Under the pieces are notes generated by a model. It did no database searches, was not told the origin of the DNA, and saw only the letters and a program-made list of their open reading frames with translations. Positions 51,696-60,932 of a stretch of 64,000 bases of DNA are shown here, piece after piece (position 1 is the first letter of the stretch; the number at the start of each line of letters is the position of its first letter). This DNA comes from Tolypothrix sp. NIES-4075. Lineage in GTDB: Bacteria > Cyanobacteriota > Cyanobacteriia > Cyanobacteriales > Nostocaceae. The stretch is from positions 713,852 to 777,851 of the forward strand of contig NZ_BDUC01000004.1 in assembly GCF_002218085.1 (NCBI RefSeq). The letters are read 5' to 3'. Made by a program: the position numbers and the translations under genes.

Positions 51696-52895
51696 ATGGA
51701 GAATCTAGCGTATTTACACTTAGCTTTTGTTTACGAAGAAAGCCCATCCAGTGAATTAGTTTCCCTTAGCGGTTTATTAAATAAAGCAGCAGCACCCGAC
51801 TGGAAACGGCTTTCTAGCAAGGCTTGGGGATATATGTTACCCCTTGCCGTCACCTTATCTGTTCTTTCTGTTGTCAGCAGTGCCTTGGCGCTAGAAAGAG
51901 GCGATCAAGGACCTTCTGTCAGGAATTTGCAACAAAAATTACAACGGACAGGATTTTATCAAGCTCCCGTAAGTCAAGTATTTGACTTTCCGACAGAAGA
52001 TGCTGTCAGACGCTTTCAAAAATCTGCTGGTTTACCAGTTGATGGCGTTGCCAATGCTACTACTTTACAAAAATTAGAGAGTTGGCGTGCTCCATCTGTG
52101 GGTAGACAAGCTAACAAACCTGTTGTTGTTAACACAGAAACACAAGGGAAAAAACCCACTCAAACAACAGTTGCGAAAAAACCACAAACAACAGTTGCAA
52201 CAAAACCCACTCAAACAACAGTTGCGAAAAAACCTACTCAAACTACAGTTGCCACCAAGCGTAGCAATCCCAACTTACTTGCTAAAGGTGACGAAGGTGA
52301 AGAGGTAAGAGTTTTGCAAGAACAGTTGCGAGTGGCAGGCTATTATTACGGTAACTCGACCGGTGTATTTGGTTCGATTACTGAAGAAGCTGTTAAGCGC
52401 TTCCAACAAGCTTATAAATTAGATGCTGATGGTGTTGTTGGATCTGAAACAGAACGCAGATTACCACCTGTTGGCGTTGGTTATGGAGAAGATACTCCCA
52501 AACGCAGTAATGATGATAAACTGCAAATCGGCGATCGCGGTGAGGCAGTTCGAGTTGTTCAAGAACAGTTGATTAAAGCCGGATATTTAGAGGGAGACCC
52601 AAATGGCTACTACGGTCCTTATACCGCAGATGCTGTTCGCAGGTTTCAAACCGCTAATTATTTAGCATCAAGTGGTGTAGCCGGTCCCACTACCAGAGCC
52701 AAATTATATAGTTTAGTTACCTCTGGTTCCAACAATGAATTTAATGTCTTGGAAATTCAACGACGACTACATGAAAAAGGTTTTTATAAAGGTACTCTCA
52801 ACGGTGTGATGGGGAATGACACCAAAAAAGCGATTAGACAGGCACAACAATTTTACGGCATCAGTCTCAATGACGTTAAAAGCGGACGCTACTAG
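51696..52895 (+). CDS. Peptidoglycan-binding protein with four PG_binding_1 modules
   Basis: 399 residues, starting 26 bp after cobN, so probably co-transcribed. A cytoplasmic-like head of about 45 residues precedes one hydrophobic segment (YMLPLAVTLSVLSVVSSALA) that acts as signal or anchor. Four PG_binding_1 modules follow (starting near residues 67, 195, 274 and 345; each LQxxLxxxGFY / FGxxTxxAVRRFQ). A Thr/Lys spacer of repeated KPTQTTVAKK units separates modules 1 and 2. It matches by order and type Anabaena alr1690, whose transcript runs on to antisense furA. It is convergent with furA, 123 bp apart. Confidence 0.88.
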   Translation: MENLAYLHLAFVYEESPSSELVSLSGLLNKAAAPDWKRLSSKAWGYMLPLAVTLSVLSVVSSALALERGDQGPSVRNLQQKLQRTGFYQAPVSQVFDFPTEDAVRRFQKSAGLPVDGVANATTLQKLESWRAPSVGRQANKPVVVNTETQGKKPTQTTVAKKPQTTVATKPTQTTVAKKPTQTTVATKRSNPNLLAKGDEGEEVRVLQEQLRVAGYYYGNSTGVFGSITEEAVKRFQQAYKLDADGVVGSETERRLPPVGVGYGEDTPKRSNDDKLQIGDRGEAVRVVQEQLIKAGYLEGDPNGYYGPYTADAVRRFQTANYLASSGVAGPTTRAKLYSLVTSGSNNEFNVLEIQRRLHEKGFYKGTLNGVMGNDTKKAIRQAQQFYGISLNDVKSGRY

Positions 52896-53018
52896 CATCC
52901 GCTTCGGTATTGTCAATATAAGTCCCCAATCGGTTGCTTACCCTCCATCACAGCAATTGGAAATTACCTAAAAATTTTATGAAGGTTGTGTAGCGCGATC
53001 CCTGATAACTCCCAAGTG

Positions 53019-53474
53019 CTAAAGTGGCATTAGTGCCCGCTGGCACTTGGGACAAACCGCATGGATTGCTAGTTGACAGTCAAGCAACTGATAGCCTTCT
53101 TTTTGAGCAGTTTTTGCACCAATTTTTAAAATAGAGTCGTTTTTGAACTCAATAGTCGCGTTGCATCTTACACAAATCAGGTGATGGTGATGATGCGGGT
53201 AAGGCTGGTTGAGTTCATAATGTTTATGTCCCTCTCCCAATTCTAATTCCCGTAAAATTCCCATCCGTGCCATCAACTTCAACGTGCGATAAATAGTTGA
53301 TAAGCTGATTCCTTCACCATCGACTTCTAATCTATGGTAAAGATCCTCCGCACTGAGATGTTCCCCTTGCGGAAGTTCCTGAAAAATGTGTAGAATTGTT
53401 TCACGTTGGGGAGTCAGACGCCACCCACGTTCGTTTAGTTCTGCTCTAAGTGAAGTAGCTGAGTAGATAGTCAT
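53019..53474 (-). CDS. furA: Ferric uptake regulator FurA
   Basis: 151 residues from ATG 53474 (MTIYSATSLRAELNERGWRL); the extension from 53492 is not needed. The winged-helix DNA-binding part includes LTPQRETILHIFQELPQGEHLSAEDLYHRL and SLSTIYRTLKLMARMGILREL. The metal region has HHHHHLICVRCNATIEF and CPKCQRALMPL. It is very close to Anabaena FurA, the iron- and heme-responsive global regulator of iron uptake, redox and heterocyst genes. Neighbours (alr1690-like protein and sigC) support this paralog rather than Zur or PerR. A repeat tract follows upstream of its start. Confidence 0.95.
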   Translation of the reverse strand: MTIYSATSLRAELNERGWRLTPQRETILHIFQELPQGEHLSAEDLYHRLEVDGEGISLSTIYRTLKLMARMGILRELELGEGHKHYELNQPYPHHHHHLICVRCNATIEFKNDSILKIGAKTAQKEGYQLLDCQLAIHAVCPKCQRALMPL

Positions 53475-53732
53475 ACTAATATTTCTCAACAAAGATTGTT
53501 AGTTGAGAATATAACAAAAATTTTGAGCAATTTGCAACAATCATGGCTTATTGCGAATATTTACTGAATGCTCAAATACAAGTCATGGGATCTTGATGAT
53601 AATCAAGGTAATCAGCGATCCCCGCCCTCAAAGTCTTGTAACAAAAAAGTTGGAGCAACTTAGGCTTACTCAAATGCAAATAATTTTCTGTAAGGGGATT
53701 GTTCATGAGTAATTGGTAATTGGTAATAGTTT

Positions 53733-53769
53733 TTACCCATTACCCACTACCCATTACCCATTACCCATT
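53733..53769. repeat. STRR: (TTACCCA)n tract
   Basis: Five TTACCCA/CTACCCA heptamers just downstream of the sigma-factor stop, preceded by GGTAATTGGTAATAG, which can fold back on it. Confidence 0.85.
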
Positions 53770-53774
53770 TTCCC

Positions 53775-55025
53775 TTAACTTAGAGATTCCAAATAGTCGC
53801 GGATCAAATTGCGGCGCTTGGGTTGGCGCAGTTTTTGCAAAGCTTTGGATTCAATTTGCCGTACTCGTTCGCGGGATAAGTCAAGAGCGCGTCCAATTTC
53901 TGCTAAAGAGTAAGGATGACCATCAGCTAAACCAAAGCGCATGAGAATGACATCGCGCTCGCGGCTGGTTAAATCTGACAAAAGATGCTGCAAGTCTTTT
54001 TGTAAAGATTCTCGCATTAGCATTTCTTCTGGGGTAACACCGTCGGTTTCGAGCAATTCGCCTAATTCGGTGTCTTTATCTTTACCAACCTTAGTTTCGA
54101 GAGAAACCGAGCGAGGTACTCGTAACAAAACTTCCCGAACTTGAGCTGGGGTCATTTCTAACTCTACAGCTAAATCTTCCAAAGTCGGAGTGCGACCTTT
54201 TTCTTGGGCAATTTTGCGTTGAGCTTTTTTGATTTTGTTCAGCTTTTCGGTAATGTGGACAGGTAGACGGATTGTGCGGCTAGAAGTAGCGATCGCGCGT
54301 GTAATTCCTTGACGAATCCACCAGTAAGCGTAGGTGCTAAAACGATAACCTTTGGTGGGATCAAACTTCTCAACTGCTCGCTCTAAGCCTAGTGTGCCTT
54401 CTTGGACTAAATCCAACAATTCCAAGCCGCGATTTTGATATTTCTTCGCTACAGACACCACTAGACGAAGATTAGCCTTGATCATGTGTTCTTTTGCCTG
54501 GAGTCCTTGGGTCTTAATTTGCTCCAGTTCTTCCACTGTCATCTTGGCAATTTCTGCCCACCGCCGTTTGCCATCTGCTAAAGTCGGCTTGAGATCCGAC
54601 AAGATTATACCAGCAGTGGCTGCCCATCTTTCTAAAGAAGGGCGATGTCCTAGTTCAGATGTCAAACGTTCCTGAACTTCGATTAAGCGGAGATATGGTG
54701 AAATTATTGCATCTCCTTGCTTGGCAGCACTAGCAAGTAGTGTCCGCATCCGCAAGTAACGTTGAACTTTTTGAGCTTCTGAAACCTCTTCGTCCCGACC
54801 TAACAACCGAACCCGACCAATTTCTTGAAGATACAGACGTACTAAGTCTGTGCTGCGACGGTTTGTGCTAGAAAAGCTAGCAGGCTCAACAGCTGCTGCC
54901 ATTTCCAGTTCTTCCAGTTCTTCTATTGGCAACTCAGTCTCATCAATTGTGAGTTCTGGGTCAAAAACCTGAGAGGACTGTTGGGTTTCGTAGGCTGCAT
55001 CTGCGTAAAAAGATGTTGCTGGCAT
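53775..55025 (-). CDS. sigC: Group 2 RNA polymerase sigma factor (SigC-type)
   Basis: 416 residues from ATG 55025 (MPATSFYADAAYET). Region 1.2 (STDLVRLYLQEIGRVRLL), region 2 (LRLVVSVAKKYQNRGLELLD, GYRFSTYAYWWIRQGITRAI), region 3 and region 4 (DVILMRFGLADGHPYSLAEI, LDLSRERVRQIESKALQKLR) are complete. It is shorter in region 1.1 than the primary sigma factor, as in group 2. Position next to furA is that of Anabaena all1692 (SigC), a stress and early nitrogen-step-down sigma factor in that strain; the gene symbol rests on this synteny. 55026-55629 upstream holds its promoter plus repeats. Confidence 0.9.
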   Translation of the reverse strand: MPATSFYADAAYETQQSSQVFDPELTIDETELPIEELEELEMAAAVEPASFSSTNRRSTDLVRLYLQEIGRVRLLGRDEEVSEAQKVQRYLRMRTLLASAAKQGDAIISPYLRLIEVQERLTSELGHRPSLERWAATAGIILSDLKPTLADGKRRWAEIAKMTVEELEQIKTQGLQAKEHMIKANLRLVVSVAKKYQNRGLELLDLVQEGTLGLERAVEKFDPTKGYRFSTYAYWWIRQGITRAIATSSRTIRLPVHITEKLNKIKKAQRKIAQEKGRTPTLEDLAVELEMTPAQVREVLLRVPRSVSLETKVGKDKDTELGELLETDGVTPEEMLMRESLQKDLQHLLSDLTSRERDVILMRFGLADGHPYSLAEIGRALDLSRERVRQIESKALQKLRQPKRRNLIRDYLESLS

Positions 55026-55629
55026 AAGGATCGTCTCAATGGCTCCAGGTAACAATAGATTTCGGTCAGCTAATCAACTGTTGCTATTGTTCCCGTGATT
55101 TTAGGTGAACTAACACGGTTAAGGGTTCAGTTAGCAATTTTTTTGAAAAAAACTGTACTGATTTTATTTAATACCTTATTTTTTTACTTGTTCGGCAGCT
55201 GAAATCTGATTGAACCAATAGCTATTCAAATCGTCAGCTGGTTGTTAAACTAGAAATTACTTAGTAGTCAAGATTTCCACCTTAACTTATCTTGACGGTA
55301 ACTTTTGTAACGTGGTATAAACATAGACAAGGGAAAATTACGTTTATCATACGCATAGTCCTATCTACACAGGTATCTGAGTGATTTCCTGATGATTTAC
55401 TAATTTTTCAACAGAGAATATTCGTAATTGGTAATGGGTAATTGGTAGTGGATAGTGGAATTTGGATAGTTGATAACTGTTGACTGTTGTTGGTTGAGGG
55501 TTAACAGTCAACCAACAACTATCAACCCTTCGGGTTCGCCAGGTGCAACTTTTTTCGGCTCGCCGCCCAACGCACTGGCTCACCAACAACGCTCCAACTA
55601 ACCGCTAACAACCAACTATTTCCACAAGG
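55026..55629. other. sigC upstream region with repeats
   Basis: No gene. It should include the sigC promoter (AT-rich, 55100-55340). Toward gpsA it holds an STRR tract (GGTAATTGGTAATGGGTAAT, 55424-55458), an inverted pair TTGTTGGTTGAGGGTTAAC...GTCAACCAACAA near 55478-55520, and a GCCAGTGCG-family repeat at 55537-55580. Confidence 0.5.
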
Positions 55630-56574
55630 TTAATAACTGTATTCTGGCTTGATGTCTCGCAGCATCAGTTCATCAAGCGCTTGTTGTGGGGTGACTTCAC
55701 CTTGAAGTAAGCGATAAACTTGCTCGGTAATCGGTATGGATATATTTCGCTGCTTGGCTCGTTGCATCAAAACTTGGCAAGTGTTGACTCCCTCTGCGGT
55801 TCCTTCTAAATGAGCGAGAACTTCTGTTAGTGTTTTACCACAAGCCATTTGGTAGCCAACTTGATAATTGCGACTTAAAGGACTGTTGCAAGTTGCTAGC
55901 AAATCACCCAAACCAGATAAACCATAAAATGTTTCTGTTTTCGCACCCCATAAGTTGCCGATACGAATTATTTCTGTTAAACCACGAGTGACTAAAGCAG
56001 CTTTGGCATTGGTTCCCAATTCTAAACCGTCACACACACCAGATGCGATCGCTATCACATTCTTTAATGTACCCCCCAGTTCTACGCCCAAGGGATCGGA
56101 ATTCGTATACACCCGGAAACGACTAGAGGAAAATACTAACTGCACAAACTCAGCAGCATCTTTACTTTTGCTGGCTACTACCGTTGCTGCTGGCAATTCC
56201 ATTTCAATCTCTTTCGATAAATTCGGTCCCGACAGCACCACAACCAAATGACTCGGAAAACTTTCTTGCCAAATTTCCAATGGTGTGCTTATTGTTTCCG
56301 GTTCCAAACCTTTTGTTGCAGTCACAAAAACTGCTTTTGGTGGAATGGGTAAACCCTGCAATTGTGTAGCGACTTCGCGGACTCCTTTCATGGAAATCGC
56401 CGAAACGATCGCATCGGCATTTTCCACAACCTCTGCCAAACTATAGGAACCATTACGCGACCAAATGCTAACCCGATGACCGTTAGCTTTGGCTATAGAT
56501 GCTAAACCAGATCCCCACGCACCTGCACCGAGAACAGTAATTGATTTTAAATTAGTCGATTTTAGATTAGTCAA
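55630..56574 (-). CDS. gpsA: Glycerol-3-phosphate dehydrogenase [NAD(P)+]
   Basis: About 314 residues from TTG 56574 (MTNLKSTNLKSITVLGAGAW). An ATG at 56640 gives 336 residues, but its first 12 codons lie in a dispersed repeat, so that start is suspicious. NAD-binding GAGAWGSGLASI, VTATKGLEPETI, VVLSGPNLSKEIEM, YTNSDPLGVELGGTLKNVIA with the catalytic Lys, and GLSGLGDLLATCNSPLSRNY are intact. It makes sn-glycerol-3-phosphate for phospholipid synthesis. The N-terminal leader itself is a small tandem repeat (CTAAAATCGACTAATT type). Confidence 0.93.
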   Translation of the reverse strand: MTNLKSTNLKSITVLGAGAWGSGLASIAKANGHRVSIWSRNGSYSLAEVVENADAIVSAISMKGVREVATQLQGLPIPPKAVFVTATKGLEPETISTPLEIWQESFPSHLVVVLSGPNLSKEIEMELPAATVVASKSKDAAEFVQLVFSSSRFRVYTNSDPLGVELGGTLKNVIAIASGVCDGLELGTNAKAALVTRGLTEIIRIGNLWGAKTETFYGLSGLGDLLATCNSPLSRNYQVGYQMACGKTLTEVLAHLEGTAEGVNTCQVLMQRAKQRNISIPITEQVYRLLQGEVTPQQALDELMLRDIKPEYSY

Positions 56575-56604
56575 CTTTAGATTTGAAATTTTCGTAGTAG
56601 GGGA

Positions 56605-56645
56605 GCCAGTGCGTTGCGGAGGTTTCCTCCGTTGTAGCAACTGGC
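56605..56645. repeat. GCCAGTGCG-family hairpin, copy 4
   Basis: GCCAGTGCGTTGCGGAGG-TTT-CCTCCGTTGTAGCAACTGGC (given as two arms): a long hairpin that forms the first codons of the extended gpsA frame. Confidence 0.8.
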
Positions 56646-56649
56646 GTTG

Positions 56650-56806
56650 TGTTGTCGCGGTACGCGCAATGCACCATCAATAATATAAGATGCATTAGTT
56701 TTAACTGTAGGGTCTGGCTTAAAGCGGTGTGGATGTTCCTCCCGCTTTAGAGTCCGTAGTGTTGTCGCGGTATGCGTAACGCACCATCAATAATATAAGG
56801 TGCATC
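56650..56806. repeat. Two direct repeats of about 48 bp
   Basis: TGTTGTCGCGGTACGCGCAA...AATATAAGATGCAT near 56650-56697 and TGTTGTCGCGGTATGCGTAA...AATATAAGGTGCAT near 56759-56806. They flank 60 bp of single-copy sequence. Each unit carries a GATGCATT-like inverted end (TGCACC...GGTGCA). Confidence 0.7.
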
Positions 56807-56810
56807 ATTA

Positions 56811-57107
56811 CTACACCACACCAGCTTGAAAAATCTGGTTTGCGGTGAGGTTCAAATCCAAAAAAGTTGGGGATACAATGCGATCGCTATCTCGAAACTT
56901 GGTTATTTGATATTCCCCATCAACTAAGTTACAGACGGATATTGTCGGTTGTTTGGGGTTGCCGATAAAATTACGTCCACCCAACGCAGCATAATCCACA
57001 ATCCAGTATTCAGGTATGCCCATTTCCTCATAGTCAGCATATTTGAAGTGATAATCCTGTGCGCCAGTTGCTTGATACAACCTCAATAACCAAGGGTATC
57101 GATGCAG
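56811..57107 (-). pseudogene. Frameshifted Uma2 (DUF820) remnant
   Basis: Two frames together give one Uma2 C-terminal half: IPLVIEVVSSNWRTG in one frame and HFKYADYEEMGIPEYWIVDYAA in the next. An extra G in CAGGATTAT near 57063 explains the break; removing it restores NWRTDYHFKYADYEE. The N-terminal half is missing. The tail (ISVCNLVDGEYQITKFRDSD) is intact. Confidence 0.75.
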
Positions 57108-57139
57108 CCAAACTAATGAAATTAGAGTGATTTTTTGGT

Positions 57140-57622
57140 TTGATGCCTAAAAAAAGCGTTATCAGCAATACCTCAAGACCCGACTGGTCTAGAATTGATG
57201 CGATGACGGACAATGAAATTGACACGTCAGATATTCTGCCTCTTACAGACGAGTTTTTTTCAAAAGCAAAATTGCGGATGCCTTTTTCGTCATTAGCTAC
57301 CGCTGCTATTCGTGTTGATTCTGAGACTTTGGCATGGTTTCAATCAAAGGGTGAAGAGGCTGAACATCTGACGGAAGAAAGATATTGCGCTTCGTTTCAA
57401 TGTTACCTGCTGCTGCTGAACAGAACCGTTACAAAGCGCGATCGCCCAAGTGCAACGCCAACTAAATTAATTCCTACTCCTCACCCTTTGGATATCGCTG
57501 CATCAATTCCCTCACCTGCTCTGCATGATATGAGCTTCTTGTCAAGGGCGAGGAAACAACTTGTAAAAATCCGATTTCTTCGCCGAAAGCTTTCCAAGCG
57601 GCGAATTGTTCTGGATGAATGA
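57140..57622 (+). pseudogene. BrnA-type antitoxin fragment with a read-through tail
   Basis: Residues 1-75 fit the BrnA antitoxin family: PDWSRIDAMTDNEIDTSDIL, PLTDEFFSKAKLRMP, IRVDSETLAWFQSKGEEAE. The normal end (a short ribbon-helix-helix helix) is replaced by EHLTEERYCASFQCYL and unrelated sequence that overlaps the lipA 3' end in antisense. No BrnT toxin is adjacent. I take it as an orphan, 3'-damaged antitoxin; only about 57140-57365 is genuine. Confidence 0.6.
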
Positions 57623-58352
57623 AGTTATCGACTTTCAGATGCTTTTGACTGGGTTGGAGATATTGTCCAATTGTCAAGATATCGCAATCGACATTCCGCA
57701 AATCTTGCATACAGGCGCGGATTTCTTCATCGGTTTCACCCAGTCCAACCATAATACCGGATTTGGTGTAAATTTTCGGTGCAAGTTGACGCGATCGCCT
57801 GATTAATTCCAACGTCCTGTCATAATTACCTTGGGGACGCACTCGACGATACAGACGTGGAACGGTTTCTGTATTATGGTTGAGAACTTCTGGGGCAGCT
57901 TGCAAAATTACCGCCAAAGCATTCCAGTTAGCACACAAGTCAGGAATTAGCACTTCAATTGTGGTGTGAGGTGAGACGGTGCGAATTCCTTCAATACAAC
58001 CAACAAATTGCGAAGCACCACCATCGGGTAAATCATCGCGGTTTACAGAAGTGATTACCACATGATTTAATTTCATGCGTCTTACAGCTTCTGCTAATCG
58101 TGCGGGTTCGGTGGGGTCTAATGCTTTGGGTTTTTTCTCAAAATCGATATCACAGTAGGGACAAGCGCGTGTACAAGCAGGTCCCATAATCAAAAACGTG
58201 GCAGTACCAGCATTGAAGCACTCACCAATATTCGGACAGGATGCTTCTTCGCAAACGGTATTCAGGGCTAAATCCCGCAAAATTTCTTTAACGTTACCGA
58301 CGCGCTCCCATTGAGGGGCTTTTACCCGCAACCAGTCTGGTTTAACTGTCAC
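57474..58352 (-). CDS. lipA: Lipoyl synthase
   Basis: 292 residues from GTG 58352 (MTVKPDWLRVKAPQWERVGN). Both iron-sulfur clusters are present: the auxiliary CEEASCPNIGEC and the radical-SAM CTRACPYCD. VVITSVNRDDLPDGGA, NHNTETVPRLYRRVRPQGNY, TKSGIMVGLGETDEEI, and the closing SSPLTRSSYHAEQ with the conserved RSSYHA are intact. It inserts two sulfurs into octanoyl chains on lipoyl carriers. Monocistronic. Confidence 0.97.
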   Translation of the reverse strand: MTVKPDWLRVKAPQWERVGNVKEILRDLALNTVCEEASCPNIGECFNAGTATFLIMGPACTRACPYCDIDFEKKPKALDPTEPARLAEAVRRMKLNHVVITSVNRDDLPDGGASQFVGCIEGIRTVSPHTTIEVLIPDLCANWNALAVILQAAPEVLNHNTETVPRLYRRVRPQGNYDRTLELIRRSRQLAPKIYTKSGIMVGLGETDEEIRACMQDLRNVDCDILTIGQYLQPSQKHLKVDNFIHPEQFAAWKAFGEEIGFLQVVSSPLTRSSYHAEQVRELMQRYPKGEE

Positions 58353-58554
58353 AATCCGCTTCTATCGAGATATACATTCGTTTATGGTAGCAAGCTTGCG
58401 GCAAGTTGGAAGGAAAGGAGTTACGAGTTTGGAGTTTGGAGTTTGAAGGAGCGGAGTTATTACTCCCCCTTGTCCCCCTTGTCCCCCCCTTGTTCCCTAG
58501 TTTGTAATTCATCACGGCTCATGTTATGCTGTGTATGATATGCCATTTTTGTGG

Positions 58555-58628
<74 letters not shown>

Positions 58629-58637
58629 TTAATGTTG

Positions 58638-58664
58638 TAGAGCGACAAATTATTTGTCGCTCTA
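58638..58664. repeat. GCGACAAAT palindrome
   Basis: Perfect arms TAGAGCGACAAA / TTTGTCGCTCTA around TTA, right behind the tRNA and usable as its terminator. Related half-copies (GACATATAATTTGTCG, GACAAATAATTTGTCGCTCT) lie at about 58983-58999 and 59110-59153. Confidence 0.8.
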
Positions 58665-59064
58665 GATTTGCGTTCGCAATGTTCTTTGAGGCTTTTTATG
58701 ATTTCCATTTTGAGCCTTTGCTCTCCAGAAAGCCTTAATTCTCCATCCTCGGAAAATCTTTCATCCAAAAATTCAACTGCTTTATCATCCTCGGCAAAAT
58801 CATAGCCATCTTCTAAGCCCAAATCTTCTGAACCGAACAACCCATCTTCTTCCAACTCAAATGGTTCACCTACATCCGAGTAAATCATAAGTGTTAGGGA
58901 ATTTCCATATTAAGCAAGTATATTTATACTAATCCAAAACGAGTTTAAGAAATGACACTTAATCTTTCGTTATTTTTATTTTTGACATATAATTTGTCGT
59001 CAAACTCCAAAAAAGACATTCAATGTGTCGCTTTCAATATATTCCGCTGGTAGAAGTCTAAAAA

Positions 59065-59367
59065 TCATGAAAGCCAGATGAGGTGGACTTTTCTGGCTAC
59101 TAAATGTTTTGACATATAATTTGTCGTTGCGGACAAATAATTTGTCGCTCTACAGATGAAGTCAGCAAAGACAGCACGTCCGAATATATTGAAGGTGCGA
59201 ATACGTTGCCCTGTATTTAAATCAAATACGCTTATCCATTGGTCTTTACAAGTATAGTTATCTGTTTGTCCACAAGCAAATATTGTTCCATCAGGACTGA
59301 GAGCCATTGAAGTTATAAATCGTGTCTTTAAAATGTGGACACACTGAAATTTTTTGTACTGTTCCAT
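59065..59367 (-). pseudogene. WD40-repeat fragment with repeat-derived end
   Basis: Residues 1-68 read as one and a half WD40 blades (FITSMALSPDGTIFACGQTD, QWISVFDLNTGQRIRTFNIF). The next part (ICRATNYLSATTNYMSKH) is translated GCGACAAAT repeat, and the frame then stops. Full WD40 proteins have several blades, so this is a 3'-truncated remnant. 58889-59064 and 59368-59531 contain no gene. Confidence 0.6.
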
Positions 59368-59531
59368 GCCGAGTTTATCGTTTTGCTTTTGGTTCTCTCG
59401 ATTGTTCCAGCTTATTACTCTATATTTTCAAAAGAAAAATCTGAGCGAAATTGAGATATAAAGTAGTGAACTATTTATCCTTGCCCTTTTTGTAATGGTA
59501 ATTTAAGGGTGTAGCGTTTTAGGAGCTTGAC

Positions 59532-60248
59532 ATGAGCCAAGCAAAAGTTGCAGTAGTTGTCGGTGTGGGTCCAGGATTGGGAAGTGCGATCGCTCACAAA
59601 TTTGCAAGCGAAAATTTTGCTGTCGGATTGATCGCCAGAAACGCTGACCAACTTACCGAAATTCAAAGCGAAATTCAAACGAATGGTGGGACAGCATTGA
59701 TTTTTCCGGCTGATGTGACAGACGCTGCATCTATCAAAGATGCTTTTGCACAGATAAAATCACAACTTGATGCACCAGAAGTTCTAGTTTATAATGCCGG
59801 AGCCTTTCAAATGGCTGGTATTCTAGAACTTACACCAGAGCAATTTGAGAATAGCTGGAAAGTTAATTGTTTTGGCGCTTTTGTTGCCGCACAGCAAATT
59901 TTACCCGCAATGGTGGAACAAGGTAGAGGCACGATTTTATTAACAGGTGCGACTGCTGCACTTAAAGGTTCTGCGAGGTTTTCGGCATTAGCGGTGGGTA
60001 AATTCGGCTTGAGAGCGCTGGCACAGTCTTTGGCAAGGGAATTTGGTCCTCAAGGAATTCATGTGGCTCATATCGTCATTGATGGGATGATTAACACCGA
60101 AAGAGTGCGTGGGATGATACCAGAAAGAGAAGAACACACGCTACTTTCACCAGAAGCGATCGCTCAAAATTATTGGCAACTCTACAACCAAGATACCACC
60201 GCCTGGACTTTAGAACTTGATTTGCGACCTGCTGTAGAGAAATTTTAG
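59532..60248 (+). CDS. Non-classical short-chain dehydrogenase/reductase
   Basis: 238 residues. Nucleotide-binding VVVGVGPGLGSAIAHKFA and LIARNADQL, PADVTD, and VYNAGAF (NAG) fit the SDR fold. The active-site region is TGATAALKGSARFSALAVGK: the Lys is present but the YxxxK Tyr is replaced (Leu at K-4; Phe nearby), and the usual Ser is Thr/Ala. The family of such FSALAVGKFGLRALAQS proteins is common in bacteria. It may bind NAD(P) without classical catalysis. Substrate is unknown. Confidence 0.85.
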   Translation: MSQAKVAVVVGVGPGLGSAIAHKFASENFAVGLIARNADQLTEIQSEIQTNGGTALIFPADVTDAASIKDAFAQIKSQLDAPEVLVYNAGAFQMAGILELTPEQFENSWKVNCFGAFVAAQQILPAMVEQGRGTILLTGATAALKGSARFSALAVGKFGLRALAQSLAREFGPQGIHVAHIVIDGMINTERVRGMIPEREEHTLLSPEAIAQNYWQLYNQDTTAWTLELDLRPAVEKF

Positions 60249-60500
60249 TTTTTTAATACACTCACAAGCGATTAGTCAACTACTGTACGGCATATAGTTT
60301 CTTAATCATCACGCAGGATAGACATGCAAACATTGTCTGCCAATTGGCAGACTTTTTTCATTGCAAGTCGCTTATACCCTTTAATGAGGAAAGTCAGCGT
60401 TGGATGTCAAATAAACCACCGCTTGCCGGATATTCGGTCGTTAAGATGGTATCTTTATACGTCAACGCTTTCCTTACTAAAAAATCTCAGGAGAAAATTA

Positions 60501-60932
60501 ATGGCACAAGCAAAAAATGGTGATACTGTAATGGTTCACTACACAGGCAAATTGACAGATGGCACAGTATTTGATTCTTCTACTGAACGTGACCCTTTGC
60601 AGTTCACCATAGGTGCAGGAGAAATCATTCCTGGTTTTGAACAAGCGGTTCTGGGGATGAATACTGGTGAATCAAAAACTACAAAAATCCCCGTAGAGGA
60701 AGCTTACGGTTCACATCGTCCAGAAATGGTAGTAGAAGTTGAACGCGACCAAATGCCCCCCGAAATGGAACCAGAAGTAGGTCAGCAGATGCAAATTCAG
60801 CAACCCTCTGGACAAATTATTCCGGTGACGATCACTAATATCTCTGACTCTACAGTTACTTTAGATGCGAATCATCCATTAGCTGGAGAAGATTTAATCT
60901 TCGATATTCAACTTGTAGATATCACTGATTAA
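60501..60932 (+). CDS. FKBP-type peptidyl-prolyl isomerase (SlyD-like)
   Basis: 143 residues from ATG 60501 (MAQAKNGDTVMVHYTGKL), set by CAGGAGAAAATTA upstream; a longer frame from 60324 is not supported. FKBP core: GTVFDSS, LQFTIGAGEIIPGFEQAVLG, MNTGESKTTKIPVEEAYG, then an insert-in-flap domain (EVERDQMPPEMEPEVGQQMQ) and LAGEDLIFDIQLVDI. The insert gives the SlyD/FkpB type, a folding helper with chaperone activity. It lacks the His-rich tail of E. coli SlyD. Cytoplasmic. Confidence 0.93.
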   Translation: MAQAKNGDTVMVHYTGKLTDGTVFDSSTERDPLQFTIGAGEIIPGFEQAVLGMNTGESKTTKIPVEEAYGSHRPEMVVEVERDQMPPEMEPEVGQQMQIQQPSGQIIPVTITNISDSTVTLDANHPLAGEDLIFDIQLVDITD

